In this document: positions 21,291 to 31,988 of the stretch, piece after piece
How the letters are laid out: each line of letters opens with the position of its first letter
How positions within the stretch are numbered: position 1 is the stretch's first letter
Assembly: GCF_004912145.1 (NCBI RefSeq)
Contig: NZ_STGT01000005.1
Location: 1-64,000 of the forward strand
DNA length: 64,000 bases
Source of the DNA: Peteryoungia rhizophila
GTDB lineage: Bacteria; Pseudomonadota; Alphaproteobacteria; Rhizobiales; Rhizobiaceae
Direction: 5' to 3'
The notes under the pieces: generated by a model
Databases searched by the model: none
What the model was told of the DNA's origin: nothing
The model's input: the letters and a program-made list of their open reading frames with translations, nothing else
Translations under genes and position numbers: made by a program

Positions 21291-22169
21291 ATGAACGACC
21301 TGTTCGACGAAGCCCTGATTGCCCGCAACCGCGCACGCGCGCTTGCACGCAACGCACCGGGCAGCGATTTCTTGCTGGAACTCACCGCCCGCGAACTCGC
21401 CGATCGGCTTTCCCTGGTCGAGCGCCGCTTCGAAGACGCCGTCGAACTCTTCGGTGGCACCGGTCTTACGGCAAAGGCAGCACTGGCGACAGGCAAGATC
21501 GAGCGATTGCAGCGGATAGAAACCGATGCGGCCTTCGGCGAGGAAGGACAGGCTGTGCTTGCCACGAATTACGAGAGCGTGCCCCTCGAGCCGCAATCCG
21601 TCAACCTCATCCTCTCGCCGCTCGCGCTGCATTTGACCAATGATACACCCGGCATGCTGATTCAGATGCGACGGGCCCTCAAACCCGATGGCCTGCTTCT
21701 GGCGGCAATCCCGGGAGCGGGAACGCTGGCGGAGCTCAGGGACGTCTTATTGGCAGCGGAAACGGAGATCTATGGCGGCGCGAGCCCTCGCGTCGTGCCC
21801 TTCGCCGATATCCGCGATGTCGGCTCACTCCTGCAGCGCGCAGGCTTCGCGCTTCCCGTCATCGACGAGGAAAGCTTCACGGTGCGCTACGATCATATCT
21901 TTGCGTTGATGCGGGATTTGAAGGCCATGGGCATGGCGAACCCACTTCTGGGCCGCAGCCGCCGTCCGGTTTCCAGCCGCTTCTTCCTGCGGGCGGCGGA
22001 ACTCTACGCCGAACGGTTTGCCGATCCGGATGGCCGCATCCGCGCCACCTTCTCGATTGTCTTCGTCTCGGGTTGGGCGCCTCATGAGAGCCAGCAGAAA
22101 CCGCTGAAACCCGGCTCGGCCAAGATGCGTCTGGCAGACGCTCTCGACCCAACCAGGCGCGACACATGA
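21291..22169 (+). CDS. SAM-dependent methyltransferase, NDUFAF5/BioC-like
   Basis: 292 residues: class I methyltransferase with a weak SAM loop (FGGTGLTAKAAL), the acidic-hydrophobic ESVPLEPQSVNLILSPLALH block and RALKPDGLLLAAIPG. The pattern resembles the BioC / human NDUFAF5 group, which acts on malonyl-ACP or hydroxylates a complex I arginine; substrate unknown here. I used the ATG at 21291 (MNDLFDEALIARNRARA, the family start); a frame from 21198 would overlap comF. Divergent from the comF operon. Confidence 0.78.
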   Translation: MNDLFDEALIARNRARALARNAPGSDFLLELTARELADRLSLVERRFEDAVELFGGTGLTAKAALATGKIERLQRIETDAAFGEEGQAVLATNYESVPLEPQSVNLILSPLALHLTNDTPGMLIQMRRALKPDGLLLAAIPGAGTLAELRDVLLAAETEIYGGASPRVVPFADIRDVGSLLQRAGFALPVIDEESFTVRYDHIFALMRDLKAMGMANPLLGRSRRPVSSRFFLRAAELYAERFADPDGRIRATFSIVFVSGWAPHESQQKPLKPGSAKMRLADALDPTRRDT

Positions 22170-22185
22170 CCGATGCAGACCCGGA

Positions 22186-22359
22186 TTATCTTCCGGCTTC
22201 TACAATTTCGGTTTCGATTGTATTGAAGGTTCCCATCAAAGCGCCTGTGAAGGCGCCATAACCGCTGATCAGCGCAACGCTCATGATCGCAGCGATCAGG
22301 CCGTATTCAATGGCTGTGGCCCCACGAAGGTCTGAAAGCAGTTGGCGGAAAAGATGCAT
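22186..22359 (-). CDS. Flp family type IVb pilin
   Basis: 57-residue prepilin. A short leader ends in Gly13, then ATAIEYGLIAAIMSVALI, with Glu at +5 and Tyr at +6 after the predicted prepilin-peptidase cut, the Flp signature, and one hydrophobic helix. The start at 22359 follows GAGGGGTAAG. No Tad/Cpa assembly gene is in the window, so this is an isolated pilin copy or its secretion genes lie elsewhere. Confidence 0.88.
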   Translation of the reverse strand: MHLFRQLLSDLRGATAIEYGLIAAIMSVALISGYGAFTGALMGTFNTIETEIVEAGR

Positions 22360-22423
22360 TCTTACCCCTCGTTGATGTGAGCCCAGGCGCCGCACCCCAC
22401 GAACGCCTGACCTGTCATTCGCC

Positions 22424-22744
22424 TCAGCAGGCCTGGCCCGAACCATAGCCGTCGATGATGCAGACGGAACCCGGCGTTTCCTGAAGCACGCTGCGGCGGA
22501 TCGTATACCGTTTGCCGCTGTCGTCCTTCGGGATGGAACCGGTGGTGATCATATCGAATTCGTCCGGCTGGTAAGCCAGGGTCTTGCGATCGGACTTGGA
22601 GGCGAGCATCGGCGTCAGGACGAGCGAAAGCGCGATCGCAGCCGTGCCGAACAACAACGCGATGTTGAGGACACCCGTCCTGCCAGTCTTGATCGAAGAC
22701 CGCTCTCGGGACCGTGCGGCCTTCCAGAAATCCTCGTTTACCAT
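22424..22744 (-). CDS. small membrane protein of unknown function
   Basis: 106 residues from the ATG at 22744 (an in-frame start four codons earlier is possible). A basic head (KAARSRERSSIKTGRTG), one transmembrane segment (VLNIALLFGTAAIALSLVLTPMLA), then a short polar domain ending VLQETPGSVCIIDGYGSGQAC with two Cys. Type II membrane topology is inferred. It lies on the same strand 64 bases upstream of the Flp pilin start, so cotranscription is possible. I do not recognise the family. Confidence 0.65.
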   Translation of the reverse strand: MVNEDFWKAARSRERSSIKTGRTGVLNIALLFGTAAIALSLVLTPMLASKSDRKTLAYQPDEFDMITTGSIPKDDSGKRYTIRRSVLQETPGSVCIIDGYGSGQAC

Positions 22745-22842
22745 ATTACGCTCCACACACGTGTTCGACGTATGAACAGAGGGTATATTGCGGTGCGGGG
22801 TATAAACTTTTGATTAACGACGCCGCTTTGATGAGCGTTTTG

Positions 22843-23256
22843 TCAGAGAAGATCCTGGAGAACCGGAATGAGCGGCTCGTCGGCGGGCGGCATCGGATAG
22901 TCGCGAAGCGCCTTGGCCTTCACCCATTTGATCGCCTGCCCCTCCCGCCCGTGCGGAATACCCTCGTAGCGACGGCAGATGTAGAGCGGCATCAGCAGAT
23001 GGAAGGTCTCGTAGGTATGGCTGGCAAAGGTCAGCGGCGCGAGGCAGGCGACCTTGGTCTGGATCCCGAGCTCTTCCTCGAGTTCGCGTACCAGCGTCTC
23101 CTCCGGCGTTTCCCCGGCTTCTACCTTGCCGCCGGGGAATTCCCACAGACCCGCGAGAGACTTGCCCTCGGGCCGCTGCGCGAGAAGGATCCGGTTGTCG
23201 GTATCGACCAGCGCACAGGCCGCAACCAAGAGGATCGGCTTCTTCGTCTCCGTCAT
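22843..23256 (-). CDS. mutT: (deoxy)nucleoside triphosphate pyrophosphohydrolase, MutT-like Nudix
   Basis: 137 residues. A canonical Nudix box at residues 43-65 (GKVEAGETPEETLVRELEEE then LGI) binds the metal and cleaves the nucleotide diphosphate. MutT sanitises 8-oxo-dGTP; the close LAGLWEFPGGK context and ending support the MutT branch. The ATG at 23256 overlaps the GNAT stop by four bases (ATGA 23253-23256). Last gene of the parvulin-argJ-GNAT-mutT run. Confidence 0.92.
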   Translation of the reverse strand: MTETKKPILLVAACALVDTDNRILLAQRPEGKSLAGLWEFPGGKVEAGETPEETLVRELEEELGIQTKVACLAPLTFASHTYETFHLLMPLYICRRYEGIPHGREGQAIKWVKAKALRDYPMPPADEPLIPVLQDLL

Positions 23257-24029
23257 CGGGAAGCCTTTCGCCAGTAGGCGTAACGATAGGCCTCCTCGAA
23301 GCCCATCTTGCGATAGAGCGCCAGCGCCTCCGAATTCTCGGCCACCACCTGCAGCCAGGCGGTCCGCGCGCCGCGCATCCGCGCCCAACGAAGCGCCGAA
23401 CTCAGGATTTCGATGCCGAGCCCCTGCCGGCGGCGGTCCGCCCTGACTGCGAGCGACATGATGCCCGCGAGATCGTTGTCCTGCACGCAAAGGGCGGCTG
23501 CGAGTGGTCCCTCGACAGTATCCTCGATGACGAAAAGGCCCGACGGCGGCTTGATGCCGGTGATGATCTCGGCCAGCGCCGGCTTCAGCGCCGGATCGCT
23601 GCCATGCACGGCGATATCCGCATCCACATAGCGTCCGACATCCTGGGTCGGCAGATGGTCCAGCGTGTCCGGAAATGTCATCCGGCTGAGATCGGCGGTC
23701 ATCGTCACCACCTCCTCGAAACGCTCCCAGCCATCGGCCGCGAGAAAGTCGATCAGGGGCTTCGGCGACAACGGCGTCTGGCGCACCAGCAGTGGCCGTC
23801 CATGCGCCTCGAAACGCTTGCCGGCCTTCTCGATCCGGATCGCGATATCTCGGCTGTCGGAAGGGTCGAGCGGCACGATGCAATTCAGCCGCTTGCCGGG
23901 ATGGCCACCGGTCAGCCGGACCTGCCAACTGCCGTCATAGACCACGTTGCTCGCCGGCCAGGCACGGAAACCGACCGCTTCGAGACGCCGGACGAGCGGC
24001 AGGTTGGGATTGCTTACCATTGCATGCAT
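23253..24029 (-). CDS. GNAT family N-acetyltransferase
   Basis: 258 residues. The C-terminal 110 residues carry the acetyl-CoA motif A (VRADRRRQGLGIEIL) and motif B (NSEALALYRKMGFEEAYRY). The N-terminal half is less conserved, possibly a degenerate second GNAT domain. Substrate unknown. Start taken at 24029 with GGAG 11 bases upstream; ATG at 24020 is an alternative. It follows argJ by seven bases and overlaps mutT, which suggests one operon. Confidence 0.85.
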   Translation of the reverse strand: MHAMVSNPNLPLVRRLEAVGFRAWPASNVVYDGSWQVRLTGGHPGKRLNCIVPLDPSDSRDIAIRIEKAGKRFEAHGRPLLVRQTPLSPKPLIDFLAADGWERFEEVVTMTADLSRMTFPDTLDHLPTQDVGRYVDADIAVHGSDPALKPALAEIITGIKPPSGLFVIEDTVEGPLAAALCVQDNDLAGIMSLAVRADRRRQGLGIEILSSALRWARMRGARTAWLQVVAENSEALALYRKMGFEEAYRYAYWRKASR

Positions 24030-24036
24030 TCGGACG

Positions 24037-25278
24037 TCAGCTCCGATAGTCGCCGTTGATGGCGACATATTCCTTCGTCAGGTCGCAGGTCCAGACCGTT
24101 GCCGTGCCGGAGCCCAGGCCGATATCGACGGTGACTGGAATGTCTTCGCGTTCCATCACGGCCGTCGTCGCATCCTCGGAATAGGCAGGATCCCGCTCAC
24201 CATCGACGGCGACGCGCACGTCACCGAACCAGATGGCGAGCCGATCACGATCGGCCATCTCGCCGGACTTGCCCACCGCCATGACGATGCGACCCCAATT
24301 GGCGTCCTCGCCGGCAACCGCCGTCTTCACCAGCGGCGAATTGGCGATCGACAGCGCAATCTTCTTCGCGGCCACGTCGCTTTCAGCACCCTTGACGGTG
24401 ATTTCCACCATCTTGCGCGCACCTTCACCGTCGCGAACGACTTGAAGTGCCAGATCCTTCAGAAGATCGTTCAATGCAATTCGGAAATCTGCGAGGCGAG
24501 CATCGTTCGCGCTCTCGACCTTCACCTGCCCATCGGCAGACGCAGCCCCGGTCGCAAACAGCATCAGCGTGTCGGAAGTCGAGGTATCGCTGTCGACGGT
24601 GATCGAATTGAAGCTCGGCTCGACGCCAGCCGAAAGCAGCCCTTGCAGAGCCTGAGGTGCGATGTCGGCATCGGTAACGACGAAGGACAGCATGGTCGCC
24701 ATGTCGGGCGCGATCATGCCGGCACCCTTAGCGATCCCGTTGATCATCACGGTGACACCGTCGATCTCGGCGCTGCGCGTCGCGACCTTCGGATAGGTGT
24801 CCGTGGTCATGATCGCCTTGGCCGCCTCGAACCAGAAGTCGCCGGTCGCGTCCTTCGCCATCTGGTCCAGCACGCCGGAAAACTTGGTGGCATCCAGCGG
24901 CTCGCCGATGACGCCGGTGGATGCGAGATAGATCTCGTTCTCGCCGCAGCCCAGCGCCTCAGCCGCTGACTTCGCAGTCAATTCCGTCGCTGCCCTGCCC
25001 TTCACACCGGTAAAGGCGTTGGCATTGCCCGAGTTGACGACGACGCCGCGCGCCACGCCATGTGCCAGGTTCTGCCGGCAGAAGTCGACCGGCGCCGACG
25101 GGCACTTCGACTTGGTGAACACGCCAGCGACGGAAGCCGAATGGTCGAAGGCCATCAGCAGCACGTCGGTGCGGTTCTTGTACTTGATGCCCGCAGCGGC
25201 CGTCGCCATCCGCACACCGCGGATGACAGGCATGTCGGCATAGGTTTTCGGCGCGAGGGGGGAAATGCTGGAAGACAT
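24037..25278 (-). CDS. argJ: bifunctional glutamate N-acetyltransferase / N-acetylglutamate synthase
   Basis: Transfers acetyl between N-acetylornithine and glutamate and also uses acetyl-CoA, covering steps 1 and 5 of arginine synthesis. 413 residues, synthesised as a precursor that self-cleaves before the catalytic Thr195 in [14 protein letters not shown]. The terminal AINGDYRS is typical. The window also contains argH at 50.8 kb. A hairpin separates it from the upstream parvulin gene. Confidence 0.95.
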   Translation of the reverse strand: MSSSISPLAPKTYADMPVIRGVRMATAAAGIKYKNRTDVLLMAFDHSASVAGVFTKSKCPSAPVDFCRQNLAHGVARGVVVNSGNANAFTGVKGRAATELTAKSAAEALGCGENEIYLASTGVIGEPLDATKFSGVLDQMAKDATGDFWFEAAKAIMTTDTYPKVATRSAEIDGVTVMINGIAKGAGMIAPDMATMLSFVVTDADIAPQALQGLLSAGVEPSFNSITVDSDTSTSDTLMLFATGAASADGQVKVESANDARLADFRIALNDLLKDLALQVVRDGEGARKMVEITVKGAESDVAAKKIALSIANSPLVKTAVAGEDANWGRIVMAVGKSGEMADRDRLAIWFGDVRVAVDGERDPAYSEDATTAVMEREDIPVTVDIGLGSGTATVWTCDLTKEYVAINGDYRS

Positions 25279-25297
25279 GGCGACGGCCCGTAATGGA

Positions 25298-25318
25298 AGG
25301 CCCGCAATCTGCGGGCCT
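25298..25318. other. hairpin in the parvulin-argJ spacer
   Basis: AGGCCCGC and GCGGGCCT form a perfect eight-pair stem with a five-base loop. No T run follows on the minus strand, so it is a poor terminator; it may stabilise the upstream mRNA end or modulate argJ expression. Confidence 0.45.
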
Positions 25319-25344
25319 GAGTATGGATGCGGATGAAGGCGAGC

Positions 25345-26208
25345 TTACTGCTGTTCCGGCTGCTGCTCAGCCTTGTTGGCCTCTTCATAGCCCTTGCGCA
25401 GAGCTTCGTCGACGATCTCGATCGTCTGCTCGGTCTTCGCCTTTTCGATGAGAGCGAGATACTTATCGCGCATGACGAGCTGGCGAACCTGCTGCTCGAC
25501 GGCTTCGAAAGCCGGCGGCGGTGCATCACGCTTGTCTTCGAGACGAATGACGTGGAAGCCGAACTGGGTCTGGACCGGGGTCTTCGTATAGGCACCCTTT
25601 TCGAGTGCGAAGGCGACTTCTTCGAATTCCGGAACCATGCGGCCCTTGGTGAAGTAGCCGAGATCGCCGCCTTCCGTCTTGTTCGGATCGGTCGACTTTT
25701 CCTTGGCGATTTCGATGAAGTCCTTGCCGGCGTCGAGATCGGCGATGATCTGCTTGGCCTCTTCCTCGCTCTTCACCAGGATGTGGCGGGCGCGCACTTC
25801 TTCCTGCTTCGGAAGCGCTGCGATTTCCTTGTCGTAGCGCGCCTTCACTTCGTCTTCGGTGACGGCATCGACGACATTCTTCTTGAAGAAGGCATTGTGC
25901 AGTTCGCGCTCGGCAATGAAGGCCAGGCGGCGCTTGTATTCCGGATCGTCCTGCAGGCCGGCGGCGGTCGCATTGGCGGCGAGCAGCTTCACGTCGATGG
26001 CGCCGGAGAGGGCTGCGACCTTCTTCTGCTCGTCGGGGAGCTGGGCGAGCTGCGGATCGAGATTGGCAATGGCGAGGTCGAGTTCGGACTGGGTGATCTC
26101 GACGTCACCGACCTTGGCGACAACGGTCGCGTCCTGGGCGGAAGCCGCACCGTAGAGGGCCGAGAGGGAAACACAGGCGGCAAGCACGATTTTATTGAGG
26201 CGAAGCAT
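25345..26208 (-). CDS. periplasmic peptidylprolyl isomerase, parvulin (PpiC/SurA) type
   Basis: 287 residues. Signal peptide to about ALYGAASAQD, a SurA-N-like helical part, then a parvulin domain (about residues 137-235: EEVRARHILVKSEEEA, GGDLGYFTKGRMVPEFEEVAF, TQFGFHVIRLED) and a charged tail ending in a Glu/Gln-rich stretch. It catalyses prolyl isomerisation and probably assists folding of exported proteins. It is divergent from secA, the export motor, 245 bases away. Confidence 0.9.
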   Translation of the reverse strand: MLRLNKIVLAACVSLSALYGAASAQDATVVAKVGDVEITQSELDLAIANLDPQLAQLPDEQKKVAALSGAIDVKLLAANATAAGLQDDPEYKRRLAFIAERELHNAFFKKNVVDAVTEDEVKARYDKEIAALPKQEEVRARHILVKSEEEAKQIIADLDAGKDFIEIAKEKSTDPNKTEGGDLGYFTKGRMVPEFEEVAFALEKGAYTKTPVQTQFGFHVIRLEDKRDAPPPAFEAVEQQVRQLVMRDKYLALIEKAKTEQTIEIVDEALRKGYEEANKAEQQPEQQ

Positions 26209-26309
26209 GAAAGACCTTTCGGATGATGAACCGTTTGAAGACCGTTCGAATCGGGCAAAAGATTGTCAGATGCCCGGCGACCGAGGGGATTTGCGACCTG
26301 CCTGCGCCG

Positions 26310-26338
26310 TTGACATCATTCGACCCCCCTCTTATCTG
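26310..26338 (+). promoter_or_regulatory. sigma-70 type promoter of secA
   Basis: TTGACA at 26310-26315, a 17-base spacer and TATCTG at 26333-26338 give a near-consensus housekeeping promoter. Transcription would start about 110 bases before the secA ATG. Confidence 0.6.
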
Positions 26339-26453
26339 TCACGCAACCTCGCGTCCAGAGCAGTTTCAGGACGCACTGTGCCTATTCGTCCGCGCCGAGT
26401 GCGTTCCGATGGGCACACAAACGATATGACGAAGGTCAGAAAGGACCATCGAT

Positions 26454-29153
<2,700 letters not shown>

Positions 29154-29206
29154 TCGCCGGGCTTTGAGGCTTTCTCAATCTTTCGCCCTTAGCCTCTGAC
29201 GAATGA

Positions 29207-29242
29207 GGGGAACCGCGCCGCCCGGCCCGGTTCCCCTTTTTT
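29207..29242 (+). terminator. Rho-independent terminator of secA
   Basis: GGGGAACCG pairs with CGGTTCCCC and is followed by TTTTTT. It ends 14 bases before the start of the next gene, so that gene needs its own promoter or read-through. Confidence 0.85.
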
Positions 29243-29256
29243 CTTTGGAGGACAGG

Positions 29257-30462
29257 ATGTCAGCTGCGTCAGCGCGGGAACATCATTGGGATTCGCTGCG
29301 CGCGTTCCTGATGCTTCTCGGCATCCCCTATCACGCCGCCATGGCTTACAACACGCGCGTCGTGTGGGACATACAGTCGCCCGACAAGAGCGAGTTTCTC
29401 ACCTTCGTGAGCGGCGTGTTCGTCACCTTCCGCATGCCGGCCTTCTTCATCGTCGCCGGCTATTTCGCCGCCATGATGCTGGAGCGAAGGCCCCCGACCA
29501 TTTGGCTCCGCAGCCGGCTGACGCGGCTCGGCATTCCCTTCCTGACAGGCCTTGCGCTGCTCGCCCCCTTGCAGATCGTCCTGATCGACCTCAACGGTGC
29601 TGTGACCGGCGCCATGCCGATGGCGACCGCCCTCGACCGCGCAGCACAGGACGTCACCCATCCCGGCTTAAGCTGGATCATGCATCTCTGGTTCCTGCCG
29701 GCGCTGCTGGCCTACAGCACCTTCCTCGTCCTCGTACTGGGAGCGCTCGAGCAGCCCCGGCTGACGGACCTTGTGCAACGCCTCCGCCGCTTCGGCAGTG
29801 CGAGCCCGCACATGGCACTCGCTGTGCTGACGCTCGTCATCACCGCATGGGAGGTTTGCGTCCACCTCTCCCACCAGGCCATGCTCGCACGCGGCGGCAC
29901 GCTGCCCTATCTCCTCGCCCACGGCATCGACCCCTATCTCCGCTATCTTCCCTTCTTCCTCATCGGCGTCGCCCTGAGAGCCGCCCCGGATCTCCGAACC
30001 GCTTTCGTCTGGCAAAAGGGCTGGACATTTCCCATACTGGCGGCGATCACCGCCATCCTCGCCTCGCTGCTGAGGGGTTGGAACACCGCGGGCCTGGAGG
30101 TTGCCTACAACGCCGTGGATGGTGCCGCCGCCCTCCTCGCCAGCCTCGTCGCGATCGGCATAGCCCAGCGCTTTCGGAACCGCCCCGACCCGCGCATCGA
30201 CCGCATCGTCGATGCCTCCTTCAGCATCTACCTGCTGCATCACCCCATCATCTACGCCCTGTCGACCCTCTTCCTTCTCACCGCCTGGCCGCCGGTCGCC
30301 GAATTCGCCCTGGTCTGCCTCGCAACATCAGCGCTCTCCTATGCGGCACACCGCCTCATCCGGCGTTCCTCGCTGGCGCTCTTCCTCTTCAACGGCGTGT
30401 CCATGCCTCGCAAGCCACGCGACACCGACAGCCCGCAGCCCCGCATCACCACACTTCGTTAA
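29257..30462 (+). CDS. acyltransferase 3 family membrane protein (OpgC-like)
   Basis: 401 residues with about ten hydrophobic segments. The N terminus HHWDSLRAFLMLLGIPYHAA and FRMPAFFIVAGYFAAMML match the acyltransferase 3 fold, nearest in style to OpgC/MdoC, which adds succinyl groups to periplasmic glucans. Rhizobial cyclic glucans are a plausible acceptor but this is inference. The start at 29257 follows GGAGGACAGG; the preceding frame runs through the secA terminator. Confidence 0.8.
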   Translation: MSAASAREHHWDSLRAFLMLLGIPYHAAMAYNTRVVWDIQSPDKSEFLTFVSGVFVTFRMPAFFIVAGYFAAMMLERRPPTIWLRSRLTRLGIPFLTGLALLAPLQIVLIDLNGAVTGAMPMATALDRAAQDVTHPGLSWIMHLWFLPALLAYSTFLVLVLGALEQPRLTDLVQRLRRFGSASPHMALAVLTLVITAWEVCVHLSHQAMLARGGTLPYLLAHGIDPYLRYLPFFLIGVALRAAPDLRTAFVWQKGWTFPILAAITAILASLLRGWNTAGLEVAYNAVDGAAALLASLVAIGIAQRFRNRPDPRIDRIVDASFSIYLLHHPIIYALSTLFLLTAWPPVAEFALVCLATSALSYAAHRLIRRSSLALFLFNGVSMPRKPRDTDSPQPRITTLR

Positions 30463-30523
30463 CCCTGATCTGTCATCACTGGAGCCCATATCCGATCCAG
30501 CGAGAAGTATTGCGTACGTACCG

Positions 30524-30685
30524 ATGACTGTTCTGGAAACAGCGGAAAAATGGTTGCCCGCAGGCCCACGTCTGGTCCTTGTGCATCTGGCCGAGAACGA
30601 GGTGGTCAGCACTCAGCGCGTGGCTGTGGCCGTGTTCGCCGGTCCGCATGCCCTGATGCCCTGGCCGGAGGCCGTCCGCCCATGA
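30524..30685 (+). CDS. small open frame (53 aa) coupled to the downstream GNAT-fold gene
   Basis: Begins MTVLETAEKWLPAGPRLVL and ends PHALMPWPEAVRP; its stop overlaps the ATG of the next gene (ATGA at 30682-30685). It has no signal, no Cys and no family I recognise. It may be a true small protein or a translated leader that delivers ribosomes to the downstream start, which has no strong ribosome site of its own. Confidence 0.4.
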   Translation: MTVLETAEKWLPAGPRLVLVHLAENEVVSTQRVAVAVFAGPHALMPWPEAVRP

Positions 30686-31953
30686 CCGAACGCATCTACA
30701 ACGAGAGCATGAACAGCGACGCCAACCGGCTGGTCGGCAGTCTCGCAGGTGGCGCTCCGGCACCCGTTGCCGAAATGGAAGTCCCGGTCGGCCGCCCCGG
30801 TCGTCGCCTCAGCGTCTATCCAGGGCAGATGGGCTACGAGCTCCAGGACGAACTCGAATACCTCACCTATCGCGTCATGGAGGCGAATGTCTTTTTCGCC
30901 CCGCGTTTCCTCGCCCCCGCCATGCCGCGGCTGGAGGAACGCCAGGTCCGCTTCGCCGTCATCCGCGACGAGGACGAACGCCGTTCACGCCTGCGCCTGC
31001 TTTTCCCCTTCTCGGTCGAGAAGCCCGGTTTCTCCGTCGGCCCCTCGATCATCCGCATCTGGGCCAATCCCTTCGGCCCGCTCGGCACACCTCTGGTCGA
31101 TGCGGAGGGCGCGGCCGAGACGATCGACAATTTGCTCGAAGCGCTGGCCCGCCCGGAAGCCCGCCTGCCGGGCCTGCTCGTCATCCCGGATCTGCGCCTC
31201 GAAGGCCGTTTCGCCCAGCTCGCCCGCGCCGTGGCGCTCGCTCGTGACCTGCCGCTGACCGTCACCAACGAATACCAGCGCCCCATGCTGCAGAGCTACG
31301 AGGACGGTCCGAACTATCTTCGAGGTGCGCTCAACAAGAACCATCTGCGCGAGATGCGCCGCCAGTTCCGACTGCTCTCCGAACAGGGATCGGTCACCTA
31401 CAACGTCGCCCGTCAGCCGGAAGAAATCCGCTTCAGGATGGAAGAATTCCTGGCACTGGAAGCGAGCGGCTGGAAGGGGCGCAAGCGCTCCGCCATGGTC
31501 AACGACCGCCTGCGCGCCGCCTTTGCCCGCGAGGCGATCACCAATCTGGCCGAAGCCGATGCGGTGCGCATCCACACGCTGGACCTGGACGGCCGCGCGA
31601 TTGCCTCCATGGTGGTCTTCATCATGGCCGGCGAGGCCTACACTTGGAAGACCGCCTTCGACGAAACCTATGCCCGGTTCTCGCCGGGCAAGCTTCTGAT
31701 GGCCGATCTCACGGAATGGCATCTGGACGATGCCAACATCCAGCGCACCGACAGCTGTGCCGTGTCTGATCATCCGATCATGAGCCGCTTCTGGCAGGAA
31801 CGGGAGGCCATGGGCACCCTGGTGGTCGGCCTGAAACCCAATGCCGACCGCGACGTCCGTCAGGTCGGCGCCCAGCTGCACATGTATCGCAACACCCGCA
31901 ACATCGCCCGCATCCTGCGCGACAAGGTCCTGAACCGCCGTTTCGGCGGCTGA
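30682..31953 (+). CDS. GNAT-fold acyltransferase, BioF2-like (CelD/BcsL type)
   Basis: 423 residues. The C-terminal half carries the acetyltransf_6 pattern: NKNHLREMRRQFRLLSEQG, FLALEASGWKGRKRSAM, and VVFIMAGEAYTWKTAFDETYARFSPG. Members include CelD-like proteins in polysaccharide synthesis and FemAB-like transferases; the acceptor here is unknown. No signal peptide, so probably cytosolic. The start overlaps the 53-codon frame. Convergent with the acyl-CoA synthetase gene. Confidence 0.8.
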   Translation: MTERIYNESMNSDANRLVGSLAGGAPAPVAEMEVPVGRPGRRLSVYPGQMGYELQDELEYLTYRVMEANVFFAPRFLAPAMPRLEERQVRFAVIRDEDERRSRLRLLFPFSVEKPGFSVGPSIIRIWANPFGPLGTPLVDAEGAAETIDNLLEALARPEARLPGLLVIPDLRLEGRFAQLARAVALARDLPLTVTNEYQRPMLQSYEDGPNYLRGALNKNHLREMRRQFRLLSEQGSVTYNVARQPEEIRFRMEEFLALEASGWKGRKRSAMVNDRLRAAFAREAITNLAEADAVRIHTLDLDGRAIASMVVFIMAGEAYTWKTAFDETYARFSPGKLLMADLTEWHLDDANIQRTDSCAVSDHPIMSRFWQEREAMGTLVVGLKPNADRDVRQVGAQLHMYRNTRNIARILRDKVLNRRFGG

Positions 31954-31988
31954 TCGTCGGCCGTCGAAACGCGGCTACTCGCGTCTAC

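Noticed and set aside
29286..30527. 413-codon plus-strand frame
   Set aside because: Shifted reading of the acyltransferase gene, Arg/Pro/His-rich with no domain.
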